Shown one piece after another: positions 22,355 to 32,850 of a stretch of 36,488 nt of DNA. Position numbers and translations under genes: made by a program. A model generated the notes under the pieces. That model was not told the DNA's origin, searched no databases, and saw nothing but the letters and a program-made list of their open reading frames with translations. Each line of letters starts with the position of its first letter. Within the stretch, counting starts at the first letter, position 1. The stretch is taken from positions 1 to 36,488 of the forward strand of contig JABWAM010000002.1 in assembly GCA_013360985.1 (NCBI GenBank). Reading direction: 5' to 3'. This DNA comes from Verrucomicrobiia bacterium. Lineage in GTDB: Bacteria > Verrucomicrobiota > Verrucomicrobiia > JABWAM01.

Positions 22355-23788
22355 ATGAACCTCAAAAATGCAGTGCTCGCGCTCACGGTTCTGGCGTTCG
22401 TCGGCTTCGTCAGCGTCACTTCCGCGGATGATACGCGGGTGGCCGGACGGAAGTCGCTCGAAAGCCGGATCGCCGAGCTCGAAGCGAAACTCCAGGACGC
22501 GGGTGTGGGTGGCGGCGTCAAGGGCTCCGGGATCAAGATCTCGGGCTACGTGGACACCAGCTATACCCTCAACCTCGCGGACCGCACCGAAGGCGGACCG
22601 TTTGCCGGTTCGTCGTCTCAAAACACGGGTCGCGTCTTCGACAATCAGTACGACGCATTCAACCTGAACGCCGTCAAGCTGACGATCCAAAAGGACAAGG
22701 ACAGCTCGAAGTTCCCCGCGGGCTTTCGCACTGACGTCATCCTCGGGGAAGACGCCAACATCCTGAACACCGCCTCCGGTGTGGCTCCGGCCAACGCCGG
22801 CGATGCTGCTCTGAACCTCGAGCAGGCCTACGTCAACCTCGGTGTGCCGATCGGCAACGGGATTGATGTCAAGGTCGGAAAGATGGTCAGCCTCATCGGC
22901 TACGAGGCCATCGAGAGCCCCGCCAACTGGCAGTTCTCCCGTTCGGACGGATTCCGCCTCGCGCCCAACGAACAGACGGGCGTGACGTTCGGCTACAAGT
23001 GGAATGACATCGTCACCTCCACGGTCGGCGTGATCAACGGCTGGCAGGGGCAGTTTGTCGGCGGCTCGGGAGGCAACGGCAACACCGACCTCTCGTTCGT
23101 CGGTCGCTTGGACTTCACGGGACCGAAGACCGAGGTCGGCGACTTCACCGCGTTTGCCGCGGCGATGTACGGCAACGACAACACCCCCTATATCGGGGCG
23201 GTTGGTCTTGCGAACACCATGAACAGCCTGACGACCTACATCTGGGAATTGGGCGGCACGTGGGCGAAGCCGTTCGGCGCCAAGGATCTCACCCTCGGGG
23301 TGGATTATCTGTGGCGGCACACCGAAGCGCAGGCCAGCGCGGCCGCAGTGGGTGGCGCGGGCTCCGCGTATCAAGCGGTTCCCCTGTGGGCCGGCGCGCT
23401 CAGCGTGTACGGCAAGTACGACTGGTCGGGCCTCGGCGCGAAGTGGACCTCCACGAGCGCGCGGTTCAGCTGGTCCCAGTACGACAACAACGGGGTGCAG
23501 ACGCCTCCGGCGACGGTTGGCCAGACCCTCACCCTGTCGCCCTTGGTGCTCTACAGCGGCCCTGCCGGGGCGAATTACGAGCGCCAGACGGACCTGTACA
23601 GCTTCACCCTCACTCAGGCCTTCAACGTGTGGAAAGACACGCTGGTGCGCCTCGAGTGGCGGCATGACTGGACGACAGCCAACCGCGCCGGATTCGGCGG
23701 AGTTGGCGCGACCGCGGCGCCGGGTGGCCGCGACGACATCCGTCAGGACCAGGACACGATCGCCGTCAACGTCGTGTACTCGTTCTAA
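22355..23788 (+). CDS. Outer-membrane beta-barrel porin, BBP2/OmpL-like
   Basis: A 477-residue protein with a Sec signal peptide (MNLKNAVLALTVLAFVGFVSVTSA, cleavage probably before DD at about 25). A short coiled-coil segment follows (LESRIAELEAKLQDAG), then a barrel. The barrel opens with GSGIKISGYVDTSYTLNL and continues with alternating amphipathic strands and Gly/Asn-rich loops. It ends with AVNVVYSF, where the terminal Phe is the usual outer-membrane assembly signal. LNLEQAYVNLGVPIGNGIDVKVGKMVSLIGYE matches the BBP2 (putative beta-barrel porin-2) family. Its substrate is unknown. ATG 22355 was chosen as the signal-peptide start. It is followed by a strong intrinsic terminator and flanked by inverted repeats. 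Confidence 0.85.
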   Translation: MNLKNAVLALTVLAFVGFVSVTSADDTRVAGRKSLESRIAELEAKLQDAGVGGGVKGSGIKISGYVDTSYTLNLADRTEGGPFAGSSSQNTGRVFDNQYDAFNLNAVKLTIQKDKDSSKFPAGFRTDVILGEDANILNTASGVAPANAGDAALNLEQAYVNLGVPIGNGIDVKVGKMVSLIGYEAIESPANWQFSRSDGFRLAPNEQTGVTFGYKWNDIVTSTVGVINGWQGQFVGGSGGNGNTDLSFVGRLDFTGPKTEVGDFTAFAAAMYGNDNTPYIGAVGLANTMNSLTTYIWELGGTWAKPFGAKDLTLGVDYLWRHTEAQASAAAVGGAGSAYQAVPLWAGALSVYGKYDWSGLGAKWTSTSARFSWSQYDNNGVQTPPATVGQTLTLSPLVLYSGPAGANYERQTDLYSFTLTQAFNVWKDTLVRLEWRHDWTTANRAGFGGVGATAAPGGRDDIRQDQDTIAVNVVYSF

Positions 23789-23816
23789 GCGAACGTCAAC
23801 AACACTCAACCAGAGA

Positions 23817-23854
23817 CCCTGCCCCGGGAAACCGGGGCAGGGTTTTCTGTTTTT
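23817..23854 (+). terminator. Intrinsic terminator of the porin gene
   Basis: CCCTGCCCCGG and CCGGGGCAGGG form an 11-bp perfect stem around GAAA, followed by TTTTCTGTTTTT. This is the clearest rho-independent terminator in the window. Confidence 0.9.
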
Positions 23855-23876
23855 GGGTGTTGCGAGCTTTTGCCGC

Positions 23877-24230
23877 ATGCCTTCTCGCCGCGGAAAAATC
23901 AGGGCGTCCTTCTCCGCCGAGGATCCTCCGAAAAAGAGGGACGCGGAAGCGCGCCCCCCGGAACCCGCGTCTCGCGTCCGAAGAGCGCGACGGAGGTCGC
24001 GGCGCGCCTACCGCATCCACCCCTACGATCACCCGAAACGTTGGCTTTGCGTAAAGGCGGACGGGATGGCCTATCTCGTGGAACTCGATTACTTCGCACC
24101 GGGACGCCACGCCTGCGGTTGCCGGTGGTTCGAATTCCACGACTGGAACGGGTCGCCCATCACGCCGTGCGTCCATATTCAGCGCGTCCTCGATCAGGTG
24201 GCCCATCGAGCGTCCGGCGAACATTCGTAA
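23877..24230 (+). CDS. Small SWIM-type zinc-finger-like protein
   Basis: A 117-residue protein. The first 45 residues are Arg/Pro/Lys-rich and probably disordered. The second half reads YLVELDYFAPGRHACGCRWFEF and then PITPCVHIQRVLDQ. The CGC...CVH arrangement (C-x-C-x(n)-C-x-H) fits the SWIM zinc-finger pattern, which mediates DNA or protein contacts in helicases, transposases and other proteins. Here it stands alone, without a partner domain. I chose ATG 23877, just after the porin terminator; I see no strong Shine-Dalgarno sequence. It lies between the inverted repeats. Function unknown; the DNA-binding idea is inference. Confidence 0.55.
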   Translation: MPSRRGKIRASFSAEDPPKKRDAEARPPEPASRVRRARRRSRRAYRIHPYDHPKRWLCVKADGMAYLVELDYFAPGRHACGCRWFEFHDWNGSPITPCVHIQRVLDQVAHRASGEHS

Positions 24231-24330
24231 AGAGGCAGCGGTGGACCCAAACCCCGCGTAAGAAACGAGAGAGTCCGTCCTTGGCCGAGAATCGCGCGGC
24301 GCCTTCACCACGTGTGGTGTTTCAGCCGCT

Positions 24331-24357
24331 GCGGCGGCGCCCTGCCTCGCTTCGCGA
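24331..24357 (-). repeat. Short repeat, inverted partner of 22059-22085
   Basis: On the minus strand this reads TCGCGAAGCGAGGCAGGGCG and seven more bases, with about 24 of 27 matches to 22059-22085. Confidence 0.6.
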
Positions 24358-24385
24358 CCGAGCGGATTTTCCTCAAGCATGGACG

Positions 24386-24532
24386 ATGGAAAGGTAGGGC
24401 GAGGCCGCCGGCCGAGCCGTCACACCCTTCCTGTGGGGAGTCTGGAATCTCGACACGCCCCATCCCTCCGATCCTCGATGGATGAGGATGAAGGGGGCTC
24501 TCTGAAAATGGAGCTTATTCGTGGATTTGGGG
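24386..24532 (-). repeat. Long intergenic repeat, copy B (inverted relative to copy A)
   Basis: The reverse complement aligns with 21757-21900, including CTCATCCATCGAGGATCGGA and GGCGTGTCGAGATTCC, and ends in the same GC-rich core (24395-24418 on the plus strand). Divergence is spread along the length, which suggests an old duplication. There is no transposase nearby. Confidence 0.7.
24395..24418 (+). repeat. 24-bp core repeat, copy 3
   Basis: Identical to 21989-22012 (+) and 21870-21893 (-). It lies at the GC-rich end of long repeat copy B. Confidence 0.75.
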
Positions 24533-24679
24533 TGGAGAGACGCCCGCGCCCCCATCCCAGCTTGGTTCACGACTTCAGCTTCCCCAAAGGGGGGTCACGA
24601 TGTACCTGCCGGTTCCCAAGAGAATCCGCCCATTGGATTGACCCTCGCGGCGTTTTCGTTTCAGATAGGGCTTTTCCTC

Positions 24680-27376
<2,697 letters not shown>

Positions 27377-27425
27377 GAGGTTCTCCGTCCCGCGCCTCGT
27401 CTTCCGGGCGCGCCACGGGGCCGTC

Positions 27426-28079
27426 ATGAAAACGGGGAAGCCCCTTTCCGTTCGCAACCTCATCCTCGACTGGTCGGGAACCGTGGCCGACGATCTCGCC
27501 GGCGTTTTGCGGGCGACCAATCATGTCCTGGTTCGTTATGGGGCGAAACCGCTGACGCTCGACGAGTTTCGGGAGCATTTCTCCCTTCCCTGGATCCACT
27601 TCTACCGGCGTCGCCTGCCGCGCGTCTCGGAAAAAGACCTCGACACGGCGTTTTGGGAAATTATGCGCGACGAGGAAGATCGCGTGGAATTGCTTCCGCA
27701 CGCGCGCGCGTTCCTCGAGTTCGCGCGCGCGCGCGCGATGCGCGTCTACATCTGCACGAGCGTGGCGCCGCGCAGCTTCGAAAGCCAGGCGCGCCGGTTG
27801 AACGTCGGGGCGTTGATCGCCCGGTCCTATGCCGGGTTGGTGGACAAACGCGACGCGATCGCTCGGATCCTTCGGGAGAACGGCCTCCGCCCGGAAGAAA
27901 CCCTTTTCGTTGGCGACATGGTCCACGATTTGGAAACCGCGCGCCACGGCGGCGTCCGCTCCTGCGCCGTCCTCACCGGTTACGACCGCCGCGAAAAGCT
28001 CGCGAAGGCGAAGCCGGACCTCCTCGTGAACGATCTCGCGGAGCTCCGCGCGCGGCTCGAGAGCGAGGATTCGCGCTGA
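27426..28079 (+). CDS. HAD-superfamily hydrolase with DWSGT motif I
   Basis: A 217-residue protein with a HAD core and an alpha-helical cap of the phosphoglycolate-phosphatase type. Motif I is LILDWSGTVAD: Asp15 is the nucleophile, but the second Asp, which acts as acid/base in phosphatases, is Ser17. Motif II is YICTSVA (Thr111/Ser112), motif III Lys141 in VDKRDAI, and motif IV GDMVHDLE (Asp164, Asp168). Phosphonoacetaldehyde hydrolase is the known HAD enzyme with D-W-A-G-T at motif I, but its cap lysine cannot be identified here. The substrate is unknown. It lies 49 bp after gyrA, probably co-transcribed, and faces murA. Confidence 0.75.
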   Translation: MKTGKPLSVRNLILDWSGTVADDLAGVLRATNHVLVRYGAKPLTLDEFREHFSLPWIHFYRRRLPRVSEKDLDTAFWEIMRDEEDRVELLPHARAFLEFARARAMRVYICTSVAPRSFESQARRLNVGALIARSYAGLVDKRDAIARILRENGLRPEETLFVGDMVHDLETARHGGVRSCAVLTGYDRREKLAKAKPDLLVNDLAELRARLESEDSR

Positions 28080-28111
28080 ACCACGGTCTTTGGGTCCGGG
28101 AGTTTGGTTCG

Positions 28112-28151
28112 AGGCGTGGGCCTTACGCCTCCCGGATCCGTTCGATCCGGG
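28112..28151. terminator. Two adjacent hairpins at the HAD/murA convergent junction
   Basis: AGGCGT/ACGCCT (28112-28130) and CCCGGATC/GATCCGGG around CGTTC (28131-28151) stand side by side. The second lies within the last codons of murA. No U-run is seen; a terminator role is inferred. Confidence 0.3.
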
Positions 28152-29388
28152 CGCCGAGGGCGCGGAGCTTTTCGTCGATGCGTTCGTAGCCTCGATCAAT
28201 GTGATAGACGCGGCGGATGTCGGTTTGGCCGCGCGCGACGAGGCCGGCGAGCACGAGGGCCGCCGAGGCGCGCAAATCGGAGGCCATGACCGGCGCGCCG
28301 CTGAGGCCCTCCACGCCCTTGACGATGGCGGTGGCGCCCTCCATCTCGATTTGCGCGCCCATGCGTTGGAGTTCGGCGGCGTGCATGAAGCGGTCGGAGA
28401 AAACGCGCTCGGTGATTACGCTCGTGCCGGGCGTCACGCACATCAGCGCCATCATCTGCGCCTGGGCGTCCGTGGGAAAGGCGGGGAAAGGGCCCGTGGC
28501 GAAGTCGCGGGCCGCCGTCGCGCCCTCGCGGCGGAGGGTTACGCGATCGGAATCTTCGGTGACCCAGAAGCCGGCGTCGCGGAGCAGGGCGGTCACCGGC
28601 AGGAGGTGCGCGGGAACGATCGGCTGAACGGCGATCTCGCCGCCGGTCAGCGCGCCGGCGATGAGAAAGGTCGCCGCCTCGATCCGGTCGGGGATCACCT
28701 CGAACTCCGCGCCATGAAGGCGTTCCACGCCCTCCACCGTGATCAGGGGGGTCCCCGCGCCCGTGATGCGCGCGCCTAGGGCGTTTAGGAAACGGGCCAA
28801 ATCCTCCACCTCCGGTTCGCACGCGGCATGCTCGATGGTCGTGCGGCCCGGCGCGAGCGTGGCCGCCATGAGCACGTTGCCGGTGCCGAGCACGGTCGAG
28901 CCGTGGCGTCCGGCCAGGGAGATCACGGCGCCTTCCAGGGCGGCGTCATGCGTCACGACATACCCCTCTTCGACGGCGAGCCGAGCGCCCAAGGCGTTCA
29001 ATCCCTTGAGATGGAGATCGATCGGGCGCGGACCGATCACGCAGCCGCCGGGCATCGAAACCCGGCAACGACGCAGACGGGCGACGAGCGGACCGAGGAG
29101 ACAAACGGAGGCGCGCATTTTCCGCACGAGATCGTAGGGCGCCGTCTCCGTGAGGCGTCGGGCGCAGACGCGGACCGAGTGGGTGTCCGGCCGTTCGACT
29201 TCCGCGCCGAGATGCCGCAAGAGGTCGAGCATGAAGCGCACGTCGCTCAGGTCCGGCACGCGGCGGATGACGCAGGGCTCCTCGGTGAGCAGGGCGGCGG
29301 CGAGGACCGGGAGGACCGAATTTTTTGATCCGCTAATTTTCACTTCGCCGCGCAGGGGCGTTCCCCCTTCGATCACGATGCGATCCAT
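28123..29388 (-). CDS. murA: UDP-N-acetylglucosamine 1-carboxyvinyltransferase
   Basis: A 421-residue enzyme of normal length. It adds enolpyruvate from PEP to UDP-GlcNAc, the first committed step of peptidoglycan synthesis, in the cytoplasm. Visible residues are Lys22-Asn23 in ISGSKNSVLP and Cys116 in MPGGCVIGPRPIDLH, the loop cysteine attacked by fosfomycin. An Arg/Met-rich segment (LVRKMRASVCLLGP) precedes it, and AFPTDAQAQMMAL carries the catalytic Asp. GYERIDEKLRALGARIERI is the usual C-terminus. The ATG directly follows GGGAGG, so the ribosome-binding site has no spacer; a later start would lose family sequence. It is divergent from the oligopeptide permease genes. Confidence 0.95.
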   Translation of the reverse strand: MDRIVIEGGTPLRGEVKISGSKNSVLPVLAAALLTEEPCVIRRVPDLSDVRFMLDLLRHLGAEVERPDTHSVRVCARRLTETAPYDLVRKMRASVCLLGPLVARLRRCRVSMPGGCVIGPRPIDLHLKGLNALGARLAVEEGYVVTHDAALEGAVISLAGRHGSTVLGTGNVLMAATLAPGRTTIEHAACEPEVEDLARFLNALGARITGAGTPLITVEGVERLHGAEFEVIPDRIEAATFLIAGALTGGEIAVQPIVPAHLLPVTALLRDAGFWVTEDSDRVTLRREGATAARDFATGPFPAFPTDAQAQMMALMCVTPGTSVITERVFSDRFMHAAELQRMGAQIEMEGATAIVKGVEGLSGAPVMASDLRASAALVLAGLVARGQTDIRRVYHIDRGYERIDEKLRALGARIERIREA

Positions 29389-29493
29389 CCTCCCACGTTA
29401 GCTCAGACCGGGGATTTCACACTCTCAAAGTGAAGGCGGAACAAGAACGCGGCTCAGCCTCCGTCGCGCGCCCCGCGGATGGCGGTTTCATCT

Positions 29494-29521
29494 TTAGGAC
29501 GGGAAACCTCCGGGCTAGAAT
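29494..29521 (+). promoter_or_regulatory. Possible promoter of the permease pair, leaderless type
   Basis: TAGAAT (29516-29521, 5/6 to consensus) ends six bases before the GTG start. A weak -35, TTAGGA, lies 16 bases further upstream. Confidence 0.35.
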
Positions 29522-29527
29522 CTCGCC

Positions 29528-30445
29528 GTGCTGGTTTTTCTTGCGCGCCGCGTAGTGCTCGGGTTGCTGACGCTTTTTTGCGTGGTCTCGCTCACGTTCG
29601 TGATGATGCGCGCGATGCCGGGCGGTCCGTTCGACAAGGAGCGCAAGCTCCCTCCCGCCGTCGAGAAAAACCTCCTGGCGCGCTACAAGCTCGACGGAAC
29701 GCTCGGGGAACAGTATCGCGATTACCTCCTCGACGTCGCGCGAGGCGACCTGCGGCTCTCGACGAAATACCGCAACCGTTCGGTGAACGAGATCCTCGGT
29801 CAGACGCTTCCCGTCTCGATGGCGCTCGGGACGGTCGCCTTCGCCCTGGCGCTCGCGATCGGCATCGCGCTCGGGGCGGTCGCCGCTGTGCGGCGGGCGA
29901 CCTGGGTGGATCACGCGGCGATGGCCGCCGCCGTCTTGAGCATCTCGATTCCCACGTTCGTCATCGCGCCGGTTGCGGTGCTGCTGCTGGCGTTGCGTCT
30001 CCATCTCTTTCCCGTTGCGGGTTGGGGCGGCGCGCGGCACCTTGTTCTTCCGGCGGTTTGTCTCGCCCTCCCGTATGCGGCCTATGTGGCCCGCCTCGTC
30101 CGCAACAGCCTCCTCGAGGTCCTCCATCAGGACTTCGTCCGCACCGCGCGGGCGAAGGGGCTCGACGAGGCGCGCGTCGTGGTGAAGCACGCCCTCAAGG
30201 TCGCCTTGCTGCCGGTCGTCTCCTTTTCGGGGCCGCTGGCGGCCAACCTTCTCACGGGCTCGTTGGTTGTCGAGGAAATCTTCAAGGTGCCCGGCGTCGG
30301 CGCGTTTTTCGTGAACGGGGTGTTGAACCGCGACGTCTTCCTCGTCGGCGGCGCGGTGATCGTCTATTCGACCCTTCTGATCGCCTTCAATCTCGCCGTG
30401 GACCTCGCGTACCCCCTGCTCGACCGGAGGATTCGCCGGGAATGA
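29528..30445 (+). CDS. Oligopeptide/dipeptide ABC transporter permease, OppB/DppB type
   Basis: A 305-residue inner-membrane protein with six hydrophobic segments. The N-terminus VFLARRVVLGLLTLFCVVSLTFVMMRAMPGGPFD is typical of OppB, where the usual form is L-P-G-D/G-P. The EAA loop, which contacts the ATPase, reads YVARLVRNSLLEVLHQDFVRTARAKGL. GSLVVEEIFKVPGVGAFFVNGVLNRD follows. The substrate cannot be determined. The start is GTG, just after a -10-like TAGAAT. The stop overlaps the OppC-type start by four bases (ATGA). The ATP-binding and substrate-binding subunits of this transporter are not in the window. Confidence 0.88.
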   Translation: MLVFLARRVVLGLLTLFCVVSLTFVMMRAMPGGPFDKERKLPPAVEKNLLARYKLDGTLGEQYRDYLLDVARGDLRLSTKYRNRSVNEILGQTLPVSMALGTVAFALALAIGIALGAVAAVRRATWVDHAAMAAAVLSISIPTFVIAPVAVLLLALRLHLFPVAGWGGARHLVLPAVCLALPYAAYVARLVRNSLLEVLHQDFVRTARAKGLDEARVVVKHALKVALLPVVSFSGPLAANLLTGSLVVEEIFKVPGVGAFFVNGVLNRDVFLVGGAVIVYSTLLIAFNLAVDLAYPLLDRRIRRE

Positions 30446-31362
30446 ACGCGCCCGAGATTCGCCGCGATCGCCTTTGGCCGCGCATCCTCCGCAACCGGGC
30501 GATGGTCGCCTGTCTGACGGGGCTTTTTCTGATCGTGCTCGCGTCGGTCTTTGGGCCGTTCTTTACGGGCTACGGTTATGAAGAGACGAGCGATCTGCAG
30601 TTCGCTCCGCCCAGCCTGCGGCATCCTTTCGGCACGGATCTCCACGGGCGGGATGTGCTCACGCGAGTGCTTTATGGAGGACGCGTGTCGCTCGCGGTCG
30701 GGCTCATTGGCACGCTGGTGAGCCTGACGGTCGGCGTCGCGTGGGGGATGATCGCGGGGTATCGCGGAGGGCGCACCGATCTCGCCATGATGCGGTTTGT
30801 GGACGTGCTTTACTCGCTGCCGCGTCTCGTCTTCGTGATTGTGCTCGTGACGGCGCTCGATCCGCTCGCGCGCGCGGGGTTGGGGCGGCTCGGCCTGGAG
30901 ACGTTTGCCGGCGGCGCGCGGATGCTGCTCCTCTTCGTGGGGTTGGGGGCGGTCTCCTGGTTGACGATGGCCCGGATCGTGCGCGGGCAGGTGCTCGCGC
31001 TCAAGGAGCAGTCGTTCGTTCTGGCGGCGCGCGCGTTGGGCGCGCGCGGAGGACGCATCCTGGGGCGGCATCTCCTGCCGAACCTTTGGGGGATCGTGAT
31101 GGTCTATCTCACCCTGATGATCCCCGCGGTGATCCTCGACGAATCGTTTCTCAGCTTTCTCGGGCTGGGCATCCAGGCGCCGCAATCGAGCTGGGGGTCG
31201 CTCATCGCGGACGGAGCGGCAGCGATCAACCCGATCCGGATTTACTGGTGGCTGCTTGTTTTTCCGGGCGGCGTCATGGGCGCAACGCTGCTCGCGCTGA
31301 ACCTCCTCGGCGACCAGCTTCGCGATCTCCTCGATCCGCGCACGGTTCGCGGACGCAGATAG
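30442..31362 (+). CDS. Oligopeptide/dipeptide ABC transporter permease, OppC/DppC type
   Basis: A 306-residue inner-membrane protein. The OppC N-terminus is RLWPRILRNRAMVACLTGLFLIVLASVFGPFF, followed by FGTDLHGRDVLTRVLYGGRVSLAVGLIGTLVSLTVGV, the family hallmark. The EAA loop reads MARIVRGQVLALKEQSFVLAARALGA, and DESFLSFLGLGIQAPQSSWGSLI near the end is nearly universal in OppC. GGAGG lies 11 bases before the ATG, which overlaps the OppB stop. It forms the membrane channel with the upstream protein. It ends only 12 bp from the GH130 stop on the other strand; GGCCT/AGGCC arms at 31363-31387 could form a terminator stem. Confidence 0.9.
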   Translation: MNAPEIRRDRLWPRILRNRAMVACLTGLFLIVLASVFGPFFTGYGYEETSDLQFAPPSLRHPFGTDLHGRDVLTRVLYGGRVSLAVGLIGTLVSLTVGVAWGMIAGYRGGRTDLAMMRFVDVLYSLPRLVFVIVLVTALDPLARAGLGRLGLETFAGGARMLLLFVGLGAVSWLTMARIVRGQVLALKEQSFVLAARALGARGGRILGRHLLPNLWGIVMVYLTLMIPAVILDESFLSFLGLGIQAPQSSWGSLIADGAAAINPIRIYWWLLVFPGGVMGATLLALNLLGDQLRDLLDPRTVRGRR

Positions 31363-31374
31363 GGCCTCGCGCGG

Positions 31375-32850
31375 TTACCTCAAGGCCGCCAGCAAGCCGT
31401 CGAGATCCACCGTGGCGAAGCCGGCGGCTTGATCGGACATCGCATAGGGGAGGATGAGCCGCGCGGCGTGAACGAGGCTGCCGCAACTGTAAACAACGTT
31501 GGGCACGTAACCCTTGCGTTCCGCGGCGGTCGCCGTGAGCAGCGGTTCCGGGAGGCGGCCAATGACACGGGAGGGATCTTCCGCATCGAGAAGCATTGCG
31601 CCGATCGCGTATTCGCGCATCGGACCAACCCCGTGGGTGAGCACCAGCCAGCCTTCGGGCAGCTCGATGGGAGAACCGCAGTTGCCCAACTGGATGAACT
31701 CCCAGGGAAACGTCGGGCGCGCGAGCAGTCGCGGTTCGTACCAGAAGTGGAGCAGATCGGAATACATCAAAAAGATGTTTTCGTTGTCCTGGCGCGAGAG
31801 CATCGCGTAGAGGCCGTTGATCTTTCGCGGGAAGAGGGCCAGGCCTTTGTTCTGCACGGCGGGGCCGTTGAGCGAACTCATGCGAAACGTCTCAAAGTCG
31901 CAGGTCTCGAGCAACTGGGGGATCGCGACGCGCCCGTCATAGGCCGTGTAGGTCGCGTAGTAGACGAACGTTCCGTCGTCCTGTTGGAAACGGACAAAGC
32001 GCGCGTCCTCCATCCCATTGATCTCGGCGGGGCCATGGGGGAACAGGACCTTTTCCGAGAGCGGCGCTTCCGGCGCAAAACGCGTCTCGTAGTTGGATCG
32101 GGCGAGCAAGAGGATCCCGCGCGCTTCATGCGATTGGTTCGGCGCGCGGAAGCCGGCGTCGCGACAGACGCGGTCCACCGCGCCGTTGAGATCGGAAAAG
32201 CTGAATGTTTCGCCGAGCGCGGCCAGCACGCGTTCTGCGAGCGATTGGATGAGACCCAGTTCTTGAAGTTTGCGCCGAAAGAGGCGTTTTTCGTAGGAAA
32301 CGCTTGGCTTGGTGCGGCCCGACCGGGAATATTTGCCCGGCGGGTCGACGGCGATCGCTCCGTCGGCGGCGATCAGGCCCGTGCGAAAAGAGATCGAGGA
32401 GACATGTCCTTCGCCCGTGGAACGGAGGCTCAAGAGGAAGCGCAGCGCCCCCTCGGGCGCCTCGGACTGATCGGGATGCGCGACGATGGAGGGATTGAAA
32501 AGGGCGGCGGCTTCGAGGGCGTACTCATGAGAAAAATGCGCGCCGATCAGGAGTTTGCGCGGCTCGGAAAGCTTCGCGTCGGTGAGGAGGTCGCCGCTTA
32601 TCCTCTCGAACTGCTCTAGAAGGAACGTCCGAAGATCGGCGTGCCGTGAAGCGAACTCTTCGAAGACGCGCGCCAAGTGCGCCTCGACGTTTTCCTCGGA
32701 AATGGCCATCAGGCGGCTGAGGATCCGCGCAGCGCGGCCGCCGTTCGCGACGTGAAACGGGCGCAGGAGCACGCGGCCGGGGTCCGGTTTGAGGATGAGA
32801 TCGGTCCGCCGGACCCAGGGCCGCGCGGGCGAAGGGAAAGTCCGGCTCAT
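31375..32850 (-). CDS. Glycoside hydrolase family 130-like protein (mannoside phosphorylase family)
   Basis: A 491-residue protein with a helical N-terminal region (about 1-170) followed by a five-bladed beta-propeller of the GH130 type. Family pieces are INGMEDARFVRFQQDDG (279-284 = GMEDAR; the Asp is the expected catalytic acid), NKGLALFPRKINGLYAML (334-350) and FIQLGNCGSPIELPEGWLVLTHGVG (385-409). GH130 enzymes phosphorolyse or hydrolyse beta-mannosides. The start is set by the ATGA overlap with the upstream glycosyltransferase gene, with AAAGAAGA just before the ATG. The pair suggests synthesis plus turnover of a mannose-containing glycan, which is inference. The exact linkage and whether it is a phosphorylase or hydrolase are not readable. 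Confidence 0.78.
   Translation of the reverse strand: MSRTFPSPARPWVRRTDLILKPDPGRVLLRPFHVANGGRAARILSRLMAISEENVEAHLARVFEEFASRHADLRTFLLEQFERISGDLLTDAKLSEPRKLLIGAHFSHEYALEAAALFNPSIVAHPDQSEAPEGALRFLLSLRSTGEGHVSSISFRTGLIAADGAIAVDPPGKYSRSGRTKPSVSYEKRLFRRKLQELGLIQSLAERVLAALGETFSFSDLNGAVDRVCRDAGFRAPNQSHEARGILLLARSNYETRFAPEAPLSEKVLFPHGPAEINGMEDARFVRFQQDDGTFVYYATYTAYDGRVAIPQLLETCDFETFRMSSLNGPAVQNKGLALFPRKINGLYAMLSRQDNENIFLMYSDLLHFWYEPRLLARPTFPWEFIQLGNCGSPIELPEGWLVLTHGVGPMREYAIGAMLLDAEDPSRVIGRLPEPLLTATAAERKGYVPNVVYSCGSLVHAARLILPYAMSDQAAGFATVDLDGLLAALR

Larger units (their letters stand above)
24231..24679. other. Repeat-bearing intergenic region before gyrA
   Basis: No gene is supported in this 449-bp stretch. 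It contains CACCACGT/GTGGTG near 24306-24319 (a short stem, not a parS site), the inverted partner of the 22059 repeat, and long repeat copy B with core copy 3. Between 24540 and 24679 there is no clear structure; TTGACC at 24638 could be a gyrA -35, but the -10 is poor. Confidence 0.5.

Noticed and set aside
21953..23878. A 641-residue open frame antisense to the porin
   Set aside because: It runs through an intrinsic terminator and repeats; the porin with signal peptide and terminal Phe is the real gene.
24306..24319. CACGTG core resembling parS
   Set aside because: The flanks form CACCAC/GTGGTG rather than the TGTT...AACA arms that ParB needs.
21757..24532. Composite transposon with two insertion-sequence ends
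   Set aside because: There is no transposase, no target-site duplication that I can identify, and the repeats are short and diverged.
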